From positions 7,098,339-7,162,338 of the forward strand of contig NC_087379.1 in NCBI RefSeq assembly GCF_963675165.1: DNA of 64,000 nucleotides, in the 5' to 3' direction. Below the pieces are notes generated by a model. The model was not told where the DNA came from, did no database searches, and saw only the letters and a list, made by a program, of their open reading frames with translations. Position 1 is the stretch's first letter, and each line of letters opens with the position of its first letter. The DNA is from Halichondria panicea. Lineage: Eukaryota; Porifera; Demospongiae; Suberitida; Halichondriidae. Made by a program: the position numbers and the translations under genes. Below, one piece after another: positions 22,370-34,900 of the stretch.

Positions 22370-23271
22370 GTGTTGAATTAGTAAAATTAACTGTTTACCT
22401 TTGTTTTAGAGATACAGTTTTCAAAGCTGGAGGAAAACCTTTCCTGTCCTTCCGAGCCGTCCCGCACCCATAGATACCATCCTCCAACAAGTCTTCAAGC
22501 AGTTTGACACTGGTAAAGAAGTTGTCGAAGTAGACATGGTGGTTCTTCCCCTTCAACTCGCTAGTCAATGTCTTCACCACATGTTCCCCGAGACCAACCT
22601 GACGTGTATCCTTCTTCCCCGTGTACACCTCAAATCGACTGAAGTAGCCGTTGGTACTATCTCCCAGTACCCACACTTTGATCCCACGCTTGATTGGCTT
22701 CATAGGCATGTATTGTTTGAGAGCGGACCGACCCTGAAATTTAATCATTGCCTCGTCCACAGCAACATTCTTTGATGGATTGTACAAGGCCGTGAACTGC
22801 AGACTGAGGTGATCAATTAGAGGGCGGACTTTACCTAGCCTATCAAACGTGGGACTTCCTCTTTGAGCGAGGTGTTGATTGTTTACAAAGTGCAGGTACC
22901 GAGAGTTTTCCCTGAAGCGCCACCGAGGAATCTTCATCGCGATGGGGGCGTAGTGAGTGAGAGGGTCTCTGCTCCAGTAATCGTCAAGCGATGGTAAGTG
23001 AACTACACCCATTAGAATACAAAAACCCCAAAAAGCTTGCAATTCTTCTGTATCGATGGTTCTCCATGCCTCGTACTTTTCGTCTCCCATTACCTCCCTG
23101 GCATATCTGTTGGTTTCCTTCACAATCATTTCTTGTAGGTCTCCGTTGAAGAAGAGTTGAAATATTTGGAGTGGGCAATCAGATATCGCTACAGTGGGGC
23201 CAGTCTGAGAGGTGAAGGTGTTGATTGTGACGCTTGTGAGATTCTCGGACCATTGCGTAAGATCTGTTTTT

Positions 23272-23735
23272 ATGCCTCGAGGCGTAGCCGCACGAGGGAT
23301 ACGGTAAAGCTGACTGTGTGTGTGTCTGTCTGTGTGTGTGTGTGTGTATTCCAGCTATAACTGCTCAACGCTTACAATGCGACGAAAACTAACAGCTTCT
23401 ATAGGCTTCTAGCCACGTTCTCTTGGATTTTGATTCGTGGATTAGCAAACTAAAGCTTCTTTCTCGAGTTATGGCTAGTTTGACTCACATTGAAGGCTGT
23501 TGCAGTCTCTTCAGAATCTTTCATAGCATCATCTGTCTGCACAAACTTTCTATTCAACATATGAGTTAGCCTTGCACTAAAGCGCTAGCTTTTTGTTAGC
23601 TACAATACTCAGAAAATATCTGTTAAAACAGCTAGCTAGCAGTAGCCATTAATTTGTGAAATTGATCTCTTTGGACACACCCTTTAATTATTCCTGTGGA
23701 TGTAATGCGCATGCGCGCTCATTCCCCATGTGTGA
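23272..23735. repeat. Family D dispersed element in a piggyBac intron
   Basis: TATGCCTCGAGGCGTAGCCG...ATACGGTA, a GT tract, then sequence like GGCTTCTAGCCACGTTCTCT and CTCGAGTTATGGCTAG, matching 52,112-52,627 more distantly. The end is near GCGCATGCGCGC. Confidence 0.55.
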
Positions 23736-24187
23736 GAAAATAATATCCAAGATCCAGATCCAGATCCTCCTGGCAGAATCATCTTTGTCTTGAGGGCCTG
23801 GTAAGCCACAAAACACTACCATATAACAATATAGATAACAATATGCATGTACACAGGTCTTTTCTTCTTAGATATTATATACACTGAACTACAGATCCTG
23901 GAAGAATCAATTTTCTTCTTTCTTGATGTCCTGGTAAGCCACATAATACAATAAATAACAACTTACAATAGATGCATGTAAATTAATAAGTCTTTTCTTC
24001 TCAGTGACTTTATATAGATAAGCTAACTTTAATATAAAATTCATTATAGATAACACTCTAATACTTTTGAGCGAAAGCAAAAACATGGCGAGAGGCATTA
24101 GCACAGCGCCAGCTTGAACACTAGTTAAAATAAGTATTTATTATACGCTCAACAGAATTAAACATTTTTATTATAATTACCTGGAGG

Positions 24188-24577
24188 TTGTTGAGTGTTG
24201 AGCGGAGGTTGGGGTGGGAGTGGAGGTGGGGGTGGCTGTCGAGGGTTGAGCGGTGGTTGAGGTGGGGGTGGCTGTCGAGGGTTGAGCGGTGGTTGAGGTG
24301 GGGGTGGCTGTCGAGGGTTGAGCGGTGGTTGAGGTGGGGGTGGCTGTCGAGGGTTGAGCGGTGGTTGAGGTGGGGGTGGCTGTCGAGGGTTGAGCGGTGG
24401 TTGAGGTGGGGGTGGCTGTCGAGGGTTGAGTGGTGGTTGAGGTGGGGGTGGCTGTCGAGGGTTGAGCGGTGGTTGAGGTGGGGGTGGCTGTTGAGAATTG
24501 AGCGGTGGTTGAGGTGGGGGTGGCTGTCGGGGGTTGAGCGGAGGTTGAGGTGGCTGTTGAGTCCCAAGCCCTCCTGA
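24188..24577. repeat. 36-bp coding minisatellite
   Basis: About ten units of 36 bp (GGTGGGGGTGGCTGTCGAGG GTTGAGCGGTGGTTGA), near-identical in the middle and diverged at the ends. On the minus strand, in the frame that joins both neighbouring piggyBac exons, each unit encodes QPPLNPRQPPPP. The unit length is a multiple of three, so copy-number change keeps the frame. Confidence 0.9.
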
Positions 24578-25079
24578 GCCACTCGTATTATCTAAATAAT
24601 AACAAAATTATTACATAATAATATATTCAGTTGTATTCATGTATTATTTTACCATATTCCTTGTCGTCAGACTCTAGGTCTGAAAATTCATAGTCACTCC
24701 CTTCCCTCATAGGTTCATCTTCGTCCTCATCATCGGACAATATGTCTCCAAGCACCTCATCCACAGTGAAGTGCTGTCTCCTAGTCATTCTTCAAGTTTT
24801 AGATAGTTAGAATTAATTTGCATGTATTTATTGTATTGTTTAATATCTGTCTATATTCAAACTGAATTTGTGCAAAATTTTTATGTGTTACCCCCATGCA
24901 ATGCTTAGTCTACAGTTACCTTAGCTAGCGGTCAGCCGTTTGCAGTGCTCTAGTAAGCAGTAGGTCCTCCTCCTTTGGAGATCTTGCAAAAAGAAGACGT
25001 TCAACTGCAGCTGCAGCAAAAATGAGTCTATGGAGTCATAGCGATATGAAGCATTAATGAGTCTGTGGTGTATAATGGG

Positions 25080-27664
25080 TTACAGAGCTCTACTGGATAT
25101 GGCACTGAGATTGGGGAAAGGAGACACAGCTCATCAAATCTGTCAGCAATTGACCCAACGTAAGTACATGTACACATGTTACTACATGTCAGGTGATAAC
25201 CACCCTCCGCCTAAGCCCTCTACTAAGTAGCTATTCTCTATACAAGATTGAAATCACAACAGGAAGACATTTGCCACAATCCCTATGATTGTGTGTATAT
25301 ACCATCATGCGTGCTTGTACACCTCCCTCCTAGACTGCACTGTTGAGTACTAGTGTATGAGAACCTCACCAAACTGATATACTGATTGTCTCCATATTGT
25401 ACAGGAGGTGTGAGAGGTGTGGTCACTGCATGCTCGGACAGTATACAGGTATCCTGCATGTACTGCTTGTATACAGTTTAGCTGTACAATAGATACTGAG
25501 TTTTCAACTTAAGTTGATTCAACTAGCAAGTATTTACAATCATATACATTTTGCTGTATGCATGCACTGAAACACAGTGATTCTCACAGTCTAATTGTAC
25601 CTGTTTCCTCAGGTTGAGGCTGGCGTTGCACGGAAGGTTCCGACTGTAGCCAGGACTGTGGTGGACATTAATGTGCGTTTATTTGTTACGTACTTAAGTT
25701 AGCACAATTAACCGTGTATATACACTGCTAAATGTTGCTTGGCTGACCTAAATTGTATGCATGTCCATGTTACAGTACTGTATGTTTGAAATCTCATTTC
25801 TTTTTGCTTAATTATCTTCTGTAGGAAGCCACTGAAGTACTGAGGACAACAGTTGGTGAGATGACCACCTCACAGTTTGGCTCTACTTTGAAGACTGTAC
25901 TGTCACTAATGGAGAAAATTACAACTGCACTTCAGTGAGATGTCTACTATTCTAATGGTAGCACTGTATTCACAATATCCCCCACCTCAGGTCATCTTCT
26001 CTGAGTGAGCTGACAGGCCACACTGACTCCATACGGACAGATGTTAGGTCCATTCGTCAACTGGCCGGGAAGATTGTCAAGGAGTGCAACTTTGGAGCCA
26101 GTCTCTCTAAGATGGAGACTTTATCTCATCAGCTTGGACGGTTGGCCGAGGACAAACTCGGAGACTGTCAAGGTGAGAATACATTGTACCAGGGTTTGGG
26201 GCAGGGGATTAAACTTCCCCTAAAACATTTTGTGCAATAATGGCATCAGGGTTTCATACAGGATTTTTAGCTGGGAGAGGGAAACGTTTAATTAAGGGGG
26301 GTCTGAGGGTCCTCTCCCGGAAAAATTTTTGAGGAATGGTTATCTGAGGTGCAATTTGGGTTTTTGTGTGCTTCAAACCATACATTTTACTATAGCCTAT
26401 AATAAGATTGTAGATATTTTAATGGAGAAAAGTCGTACATTTTTATTATGACATCATTAATTTTCAGATTTCTAGGGGGGGGGGGATTTTGGCTGGGGGT
26501 AGGAAATCCCAGGCCCCCCCTCTGTATGAAACCCTGCATTAAGGCATCATCAACAAAAACCAGTTATAAGTAGACTCTACTGTATTAAACACTGTGATAT
26601 GTACACTATTATCTCTGCCCTACTATAATGCATATAATGGACTCAGGGTTTCATCTAGTGGGGGGGGGGGGGGGTCAGGGGTGAACAATCACACTAAAAT
26701 GCTCAGCTTCCTCCTTGTAGAATAATGACATCATCACATTAGTAATGTAGGTACATGTAACCACAGTCATAAGGTAGAATCTACGTACTGTCTCTATGAT
26801 GTGCAATATGCAACTATACACTGTGATGCATTAGCATGTAATAGGGGTGTGGTCAACAGCGTGGCCAAACATTATGCCACCCCCCCCCCCCAACTTTTGA
26901 TCCTAGATGAAACCCGGATGGTGAGTGTAGGCCCCAACAATTCAACAATTGTGCGGTGCGCTCTACCGCACATCCTCACACAAATGTTCATCCTAGATGA
27001 AACTCAGTACATGTGTATGTTGTATATCTGTAATATTAACTGTCAGGAGCTTATTTACTCTGGAGCTCTTTGTTGAACTGCATGCAATCCACGTACACCA
27101 TTTCCTTTGCTGACCCTCACCCTATCCACACTGCAGGCCTGGCAGAGAGTGTTCAAACATTGCCAAGAACATTTGATGGTGAACTTACATAGTACATGTG
27201 TTAGCGTATTATTTGTTTTGTGATGGACCTGTATTTTTATCAGTTTGAATGCACGTATAATTATATTGTTTGGATGATATAATTAATTTTGACAATGAAT
27301 TGTTAGTCACATTGTTATTGTGGTCATGTACTGTCATGCTCCCTCATGATTGTTATGCCTTGATGCGTATGGTCCATGCAGGGGCACACAGTCATCTGTT
27401 TGTGTGTGCATGTGTGTGTGTGTATTCCAGCTGTAACTGTCCTTCTATTAGCAGTACAAGCATCATCACCTTCTAGGTAAAGGGTCGTTGAATAGCATTG
27501 TGTAACTAGCATTGGCGATCTTTACCAAATCACCAAACCAGCAAAGAAGAGAGAAGAGACCCTGCATGGTGGTGCAACTTACAGAGCTCTTGTGAAACTA
27601 CTCCTAAGAATGAGGAAATATGACATTGTTCAAACATTGCCAAGAGAATGGTAAACTTACATAG
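25080..27664 (+). pseudogene. Partial duplicate of the gene A 3' region
   Basis: Begins inside the Death-domain exon (TACAGAGCTCTACTGG) without its 5' half. It continues with exon copies 25080-25159, 25405-25448, 25613-25672, 25825-25934 and 25991-26172, then Death-exon remnants at 27137-27178 and 27574-27664. Unlike genes A and B, the exon at 25991-26172 ends GACTGTCAAG before GTGAG with no stop, the likely ancestral form. The second exon has an in-frame 3-nt insertion. No promoter or 5' exons, so probably not expressed as a protein by itself. Confidence 0.75.
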
Positions 27665-27897
27665 TATATGTGTAGCGTAACATAATCTGTTTTGTGATGG
27701 ATCCATGCTTGTGAGTAGAATTTAAATGCTCCTAATTTATACTAGGGATGCATTTGTGAGTCAGAAGTATGTGATCCTCTACCTGCCTACATTGTACGAG
27801 AGCTTAGCTTACAAGCCCCCTCATAACAATGACCTCAAGGACTGATAATGCATTTATCATACACATGAATTGTGTCACATGACTATGTGCTACTGTT

Positions 27898-28691
27898 TCC
27901 CATTATTACAACTCTGAACCCTCCTCTCCATGCAACGGTGATTGTGAAGCATATACTAATCGTCTCAAGCGCTACTGCCACAACTCATTTTTTTTTATGG
28001 AAGCGAACAAATCTCTTGTAATGAAGGCAAGCTAACTAATGATGACTATGAGCTGGTACATGTGCACATTGTAGCAAGACATGGAGATCGTACCCCAGTC
28101 TCCAACCTACGACTTGGTCCCAGAGTGTACTATGAATGTGGCCTGGTGCAGGAATCAATTAATTGGAACGGACTCAAAGATTTTATCCACATTTTCTGAC
28201 TCCTCATGTGTTTCGTACCCGCAAGCTTTGGAGCTATTCAAATTTGCTGACTGGGCTTGGAGCAATGGCCACCCTCTGAAGACATCTATCACATTGCAAC
28301 AATGCCGTTTTTGACTCATTCCATATTGTCTCCAATGCAACGAGTAATTGAGAGTTATCAGAGAAGCATTTCATTGGCTGGTTCTTACAAGTTCATGGTA
28401 TCGCTGACACACGATGATGCAATCACTAAGATGTTAACGAACCTGGGTGTGCGTGTGAGTGAATGGATACCTTATGCAACTAGAGTTGTGTTTGAACTTT
28501 GGAAAAAGAAAGATGAAGAATTGTATGCGGTTCTAATATTACTGAATGGAGAAGTGGTGACTCCACAGTGTGGTGGTTGGAGAGAGGGGATGAATGATGA
28601 ACTGATTCCATACCCAGTCTTGAAGGTGTTCCTCACCTCGGGGACACACAGAGAACTCAAGTATTACAATAACATGTGTACAACTACATAG
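27898..28691 (+). pseudogene. Histidine acid phosphatase fragment, broken
   Basis: Starting about 27,898 a frame with YYNSEPSSPCNGDCEAYTNR leads, after a frameshift, into VHIVARHGDRTPVSNLRLGP at 28,060. RHGxRTP is the phosphohistidine motif of histidine acid phosphatases. In-frame stops fall near 28,197 and 28,248. From 28,257 the frame reads on with HDDAIT (the HD proton-donor motif) and PYATRVVFELW, typical of the C-terminal half. Family members include PXYLP1 and prostatic acid phosphatase. The middle of the enzyme is missing and there are no clear introns, so this looks like a truncated, perhaps retrocopied, pseudogene just before gene B. Confidence 0.75.
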
Positions 28692-28859
28692 CTACAGTTG
28701 GGCTGTATATTATGTGTGCGTTAAAACCTTGCAGCTCAACAATACTACCATACTCTGACAGTCTTTTTTTTTTACAGTATAATATGTAGTACTAGTATCA
28801 ACCATATCATATTAGCACAATGCCATGCTCTCACTGGCCCACACTGAGCTAGCTGTGAA

Positions 28860-28935
28860 AGTTATTGTATTGATCAAGCATGAATGTCAGTAAGGAGGGG
28901 TCCAAACAAAGGGGCGTGGCTACTATCCAAGAAAA
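28860..28935 (+). promoter_or_regulatory. Conserved 5' leader of gene B
   Basis: The stretch GATCAAGCATGAATGTCAGT...GGAGGGGTCCAAACAAAGG is shared with 48,180-48,230 upstream of gene C. It holds an upstream ATG (28880) out of frame with the main start at 28936. No TATA box could be assigned. Confidence 0.5.
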
Positions 28936-31900
28936 ATGGACATACACCGTGCTGCCAAGGCTGGTAACTTGAGAGCTTTAAAAAATGCCATCAAGAGAGG
29001 AGAGGATGTCAACAGTATGAAGGTAAGCTGGTTTGTGGGTACGTAGAGCTGAAGCTGTGAAAGTCTGTTTTTGCTAGCTGTCATGCTAATTAATAATAAT
29101 ATACGAATGTACGATATCCCTTGATTCCATGCTTTAGTCTTGTCCCCAAATATTGTCTGTCTATCTCAAATGAGAGGTAAGGTTATCGGTCACCATACAG
29201 CCGTATTTCAGGCTACATAATTTATAGTAATGAGGGAGCAAACCACTTCAGAACCATACTGTGGTGATAGATAGTTGATGCATGTGCTCTGTCACCGGAA
29301 TAACTGTGGACATGGAAAATAGAATTTGGTGCGACTATTATTTTTGGTCGTGTGTAGATTTTAATCTGCTGTCGCTCAACTACGAGCTAGCTTGCTGAAA
29401 GGTTAGAGTTAATGTTATGTACTTTTGTGCGTGGGGTGATGACGTCAGATACAACCACTCTCTATTATGCCAATCCCTTTCCTTCACGGTCTATCACACA
29501 GATGTGTTGTCAAAATGTACTGTATGCTCTAACTCTTGTAGGATGGGTGGACTCCACTCATGGGGGCAGCCAATGGAGGTCACACTGACTGTGTTAAAAA
29601 GCTGCTCTCCTCAGGAGCCGTGGTGGACCTGGCTAACAAGGTTAGTGTCTGACACTAAACTGATGTGTCTATATAGGCAGCATGTTTGTGACCATCACAT
29701 CATTAAGAATTATTTACATGTACCGTACTCACCTGAAAATACACCCCCTTCGAATTTACGCCCCCCTAGCCAGAGCAGGAAATGTATTGCAGAGGTATTT
29801 TCTACCTCAATAATACGCCCCCTAACCCCATCTAATTATGGTAGGTTCAATAATAGCTCCTGTTAGATCTAAACATAGTTTTATCAGAGGAGGTTGGCCA
29901 CGTGTCATCATTTATGTGACGTCTCTGCTCACAATACCATAGATACTGAACAACTATAAAGAAAGTTATTGCTACTCTTGCTTTGCTGAGCTTATAACAC
30001 CTGACTAGCTGTGTCTGTTGTCTGGTTAGACCAGGATTAGCTAGACTATAGGGTAGAGTGTAGTTCAGCGGTGCTGTATGTAGCTTGCACTGTACTGGCT
30101 GGCAAGAATCTAGTAAACACTGTATGCACTGATAACTCGTCAGAATGGAGGGGATCGCTGGGGATCGGGTTGGTTAATGAAAGCTCAAAGTAGCCAGAGT
30201 TGTGTAAATAAGTACAGTGCAAGCTGCATACAGCACCGCTGAACTATACCGTACCCTATAGTCTAGCTAATCTTGGTCCAGGCAGATCGACTACAGACAC
30301 AGCTAGTCCGGTGTTACAAGTCAGCTAAGCAAGAGTATCCATAACTTTTTTATTACAGTTATTCGGTATCTATGGTAACTTGAGCAGAGACCTTAGGAAT
30401 GTCACATGATTGACGACGCGTGGCCAACCTCCTCTGGGTTGGTCCTACTATACTATCCTATAGTGATTCAACACTCTTCAAGAGTAGCTCTAGAACCAAA
30501 TCCAACCTACCTGGCTGGTTAAGCCACATCTTCATCTAAAGATGTCCTATAAAATGCATTGTTTTGAGTTGTGACAGACAATTAATTTAAAATTTTGTTA
30601 TTAATTAATTAAATCAAGCTACTAACCAGGTTGGTTCTGCTTGTGAATTAGCAGAACAGGGTGGCAAGACACTTGCAGTTGCAGTGCTGCTCTATGAACT
30701 GGGCTCAACTGAAAAATACTCGACACGATGATGGATGCCATGGTGCAGGTGATAGCTGCTGAAGAGTCTGCAACTCTGTGGGGGGCCTTGGTCTGCTCAG
30801 CCCGACATGGCTTTGCGCATGTGCACTGGATGCACTGACTGGAATGAATATTTGGAGGTGGAGCTAGCTAGTTGGAGGTGGGGTTTTGAGTTGATCGTGC
30901 AATAGAGCTCTAGTTCTCTAGCTCTCATATCAGCTAGCTAGTAAAAAGGAACTTGTGGAGCAGAGTTTGAGGCCAGAGGGGGGTGCTGGAGCACCCTCTG
31001 CCCCCCTCTGGCTACGCCACTGATATACCGTTGAGGTCTGTAGCCTCTGCTTTAGCCATGACAGACAGACAGAGTATGATTTTCTATTTAAAACACACCT
31101 GATATAATTATTTCTAGGGAGTTGAATTGACGTAGAGAATTGCCGTAGCCTCGAGCCTACTATGTGTGTACCTCAGGGCCACCGTACTATAGGCAGCATG
31201 TTCGTGACCATGCATGTACGTACAATTATGGACGTTGCCGGCATTTTGAATTAAAATTAACCTTATTATGTTTTGCCTATAATATATACCTTGCTTATTT
31301 GTGTCTAAGTTGACAAACTGGACTACATACATTTTCTTGCATGTAGTACACTGTATTACCAGCATTTTCATTTAAAATCATAGACTATAATTATAGTGAT
31401 ACATTGTACAGTATATACTAGCCTCGTTCCTAGGCCGAGGTGTCTCTAAAATAACGCTAGGTCGCCATGCAACTAATGTAGGCCTGGGGAAGAGTACATA
31501 TGGGCGTGGTTTTAATTCGTTAGGATTCAACAAATTTCAATTATTTCTCCGTAAAAGCTGCCGTCATCACAAAATAGCTCTGTGTTACAAATTAATTATC
31601 TCTCAAACAAGAGGCCCCCCTCAATGAGCGTCAGGTCCAAGCTGTCAACTCTAGTGTGAAGGAAGGGACATTTTGTGTGATTCCCTACTGTGCTACCAGT
31701 TGCTGCAGACAATGAACTTGGAAGCCATTAGCTCGATCTACCTGGACATATAGCATAGGTGTAACTTGTGTTCCTAGGGTTATAAACTAGTTATGATACT
31801 TGCACTCGGGATGCATGGTGTACATTGCAAGCTAGAAGTTTACTACTGTGCATGGTGTATATTGCAAGCTAGAAGTTTACATTGTCAATACACTGTGCCA

Positions 31901-34900
31901 GCTCAGCAAAAAAGTGGTGCAAGTGATCGTGTCCAACCTCCTCTATAGTTTTATATAGTAGCTGGACAAGCAAGAGTTAGCTAGCTACAGATCTACCAAC
32001 AGTTAGTGTTCCTACGGTGGCCGAGAAGAGTCACCCGCCTCCGCCTACCACCACAATTAACCGCGCGCACTTAAAACTAATGTGAATCTGCACAAAGTCA
32101 AAGGTCAATGAATAATGTCTGCATTCGAATTAACGCATTAACTAGCTAATGCAGACATTATTCGTTGACCTTGTACAGACTGACATGAACACTTGTTGGC
32201 GGTTCTTTGTTCCTTTACTTTATTTATGGTCTATCACACAGATGTATTGTCACTGCATGCTCTCACTCTTGTAGTATGGGGAAACTCCACTCTATTGGGC
32301 AGCCGGGACTGGGAACACTGACTGTGTTAGGGAGCTGCTCTCCTCAGGAGCCGTGGTAGACCTGGCTAATAAGGTGAGTATCTGATACTAAACTGATGTG
32401 TCTATAGTACGGTGGTCCTGAGGTACACACATAGTAGGCTCGAGGCTACGGCAATTCTCTACGTCAATTCAACTGCGGTCAGCTCCATTGAACTGAGGCT
32501 ATGGCAATTCACTAATTAATGTACTTTTATAAGAAGAGGTTTTCAATATTGCAAAATTAGAAATGAGTGTCCAATCATCTCCAAACAAGTTTGTGAAGAA
32601 CTAAGGGGGTGGATTAGTGCTAACGGAATAGTTACCTATAGGCTAGCTAATGACTCTATATACCGTTGAGGTCTGTAGCCTCTGCTTTAGCCATGACACA
32701 GACAGATAGAGTATGATTTTCTATTTAAAACACACCTGATATAATTATTTCTAGAGAGTTGAATTGACGTAGAGAATTGTCGTAGCCTCGAGCCTACTAA
32801 GTGTGTACCTCAGGGCCACCGTACTATAGGCAGCATGTTCGTGACCATGCATGTACGTACAATTATGGACGTTGCCGGCATTTTGAATTAAAATTGACCT
32901 TATTATGTTTTGCCTATAAGATGTACTTATCTTGCTTATTAATTTTGTGTTTAAGTTGATAAACTGGGCTACATACATTTTCTTGCATGTTGTACTCTAT
33001 TACCGATTAAAATCATAGACTATAATTATAGTGATACATTATACAGTATATACTAGCCTCGTTCCCAGGCCGAGGTGTCTCTAAAATAACGCTAGATCGC
33101 CATGCAACTAGGCCTGGGGAAGATTGCATATGGGCGTGGTTTCAATTTGTTCAGATCCAACAAATTTCAATGATTTTTCCGTAAAAGCTGCCGACATCAC
33201 AAAAATAGCTCCGTGTTACAAAGCTAACCTAGCTAACTAGCTAGCTAGGTATTAGATCTAGCTAGGTGGTAGCTATCAAGTTGTGTCAAACAAGAGGCCC
33301 CCCTCAATGAGCGTCAGGTCCAAGCTGTCAACTCCAGTGTGAAGGAAGGGACATTTTGTGTGGTTCCCTACTGTGCTACCAGTTGCTGCAGACAATGAAC
33401 TTGGAAGCCATTAGCTCGATCTACCTGGACATTATAGCATAGGTGTATTTTGTGTTGCTATGGTTATAAACTAGTTATGACACATGCACTCGGGATGCAT
33501 GGTGTATATTGCAAGCTAGAAGTTTAAATTGTCAATAAGCTGTGCCAGCTCAGCAAAAAAGTGGTGCAAGTGATCGTGTCCAACATAGTAGCTGGACGAG
33601 CAAGAGTTAGCTAGCTACAGATCTACCGACAGTTAGTGTTCCTACGGTGGCCGAGAAGAGTCACCCTCCTCCGCCTACCACCACAATTAACCGCGCGCAC
33701 TTAAAACTAATGTGAATTTGCACAAGGTCAAAGGTCAATAAATAATGTCTGCATTCGAATTAACGCATTAATTAGCTAATGCAGACATTATTCGTTGACC
33801 TTGTGCAGACTGACATGAACACTTGTTGGCGGTTCTTTGTTCTTTTACTTTATTTATGGTCTATCACACGATGTATTGTCACTGCATGCTCTCACTCTTG
33901 TAGGATGGGTGGACTCCACTCTATTGGGCAGCCTATAAAGGGCACACTGACTGTGTTAAAGAGCTGCTCTCCTCAGGAGCCGTGGTGGACCTGGCTAACA
34001 TGGTGAGTATCTGATACTAAACTGATGTGTCTATAGTACGGTGGCCCTGAGGTACACACATAGTAGGCTCGAGGCTACGGCAATTCTCTACATCAATTCA
34101 ACTGAGGCTATGGCAATTCACTAATTAATGTACTTTTATAAGAATAGGTTTTAAATATTGCAAAATTAGAAATGAGTGTCCAATCATCTCCAAACAAGTT
34201 TGTGAAGAACTAAGGGGGTGGATTAGTGCTAACGGAATAGTTACCTATAGGCTAGCTAATGACTCTATATACCGTTGAGGTCTGTAGCCTCTGCTTTAGC
34301 CATGACACAGACAGACAGAGTAGGATTTTCTATTTAAAACACACCTGATATAATTATTTCTAGGGAGTTGAATTGACGTAGAGAATTGCCGTAGCCTCGA
34401 GCCTACTATGTGTGTACCTCAGGGCCACCGTACTATAGGCAGCATGTTCGTGACCATGCATGTACGTACAATTATGGACGTTGCCGGCATTTTGAATTAA
34501 CTTATTATGTTTTGCCTATAAGATGCACTTATCTTGCTTATTAATTTTGTGTTTAAGTTGATAAACTGGGCTACATACATTTTCTTGCATGTTGTACTCT
34601 ATTACCGATTAAAATCATAGACTATAATTATAGTGATACATTATACAGTATATACTAGCCTCGTTCTCAGGCCGAGGTGTCTCTAAAATAACGCTAGATC
34701 GCCATGCAACTAGGCCTGGGGAAGATTGCATATGGACGTGGTTTCAATTTGTTTAGATCCAACAAATTTCAATGATTTTTCCGTAAAAGCTACCGTAATC
34801 ACAAAAATAGCTCTGTGTTACAAACCTAACCTAGCTAACTAGCTAGCTACTGTAGGTATTAGATCTAGGTGGTAGCTATCAAGTTGTGTCAAACAAGAGG

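Larger units (their letters stand above)
21582..24788 (-). pseudogene. piggyBac-type transposase gene, broken
   Basis: Minus-strand exons with matching phases: 24653-24788 (ATG; acidic MTRRQHFTVDEVLGDILS), 24181-24591 (proline-rich minisatellite), 22399-23263 and 21582-22223. Family marks: MIVKETNRYA, the catalytic aspartates in NVAVDEAMIKFQG, VYFDNFFTS and HMGGVDRGDQLRGYY, and a cysteine/histidine-rich tail (CSHC...WYCEE...LCHNG...DCF..WH). Two lesions are visible: a one-base frameshift in an A run near 21,990, and a TGA where the tail pattern expects Cys near 21,660. No TTAA-flanked termini were recognised. The introns hold (CA)n tracts and a family D repeat. Cut-and-paste transposase by family; most likely inactive now. 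Confidence 0.85.

Noticed and set aside
24188..24577. Plus-strand repeat frame (WLRWGWLSRVER) and the HPHLNHRSTLDS minus-strand frame across the minisatellite
   Set aside because: Any frame is open in a 36-bp repeat free of stops. Only the QPPLNPRQPPPP frame joins the flanking piggyBac exons in phase.
24188..24577. Possible CRISPR-like array
   Set aside because: The repeats are head to tail with no spacers, in a eukaryotic gene; this is a minisatellite.
28081..28314. 77-codon frame overlapping the phosphatase fragment
   Set aside because: RHGDRTP and the downstream HD motif are in the other frame; this one has no family motif at its start.
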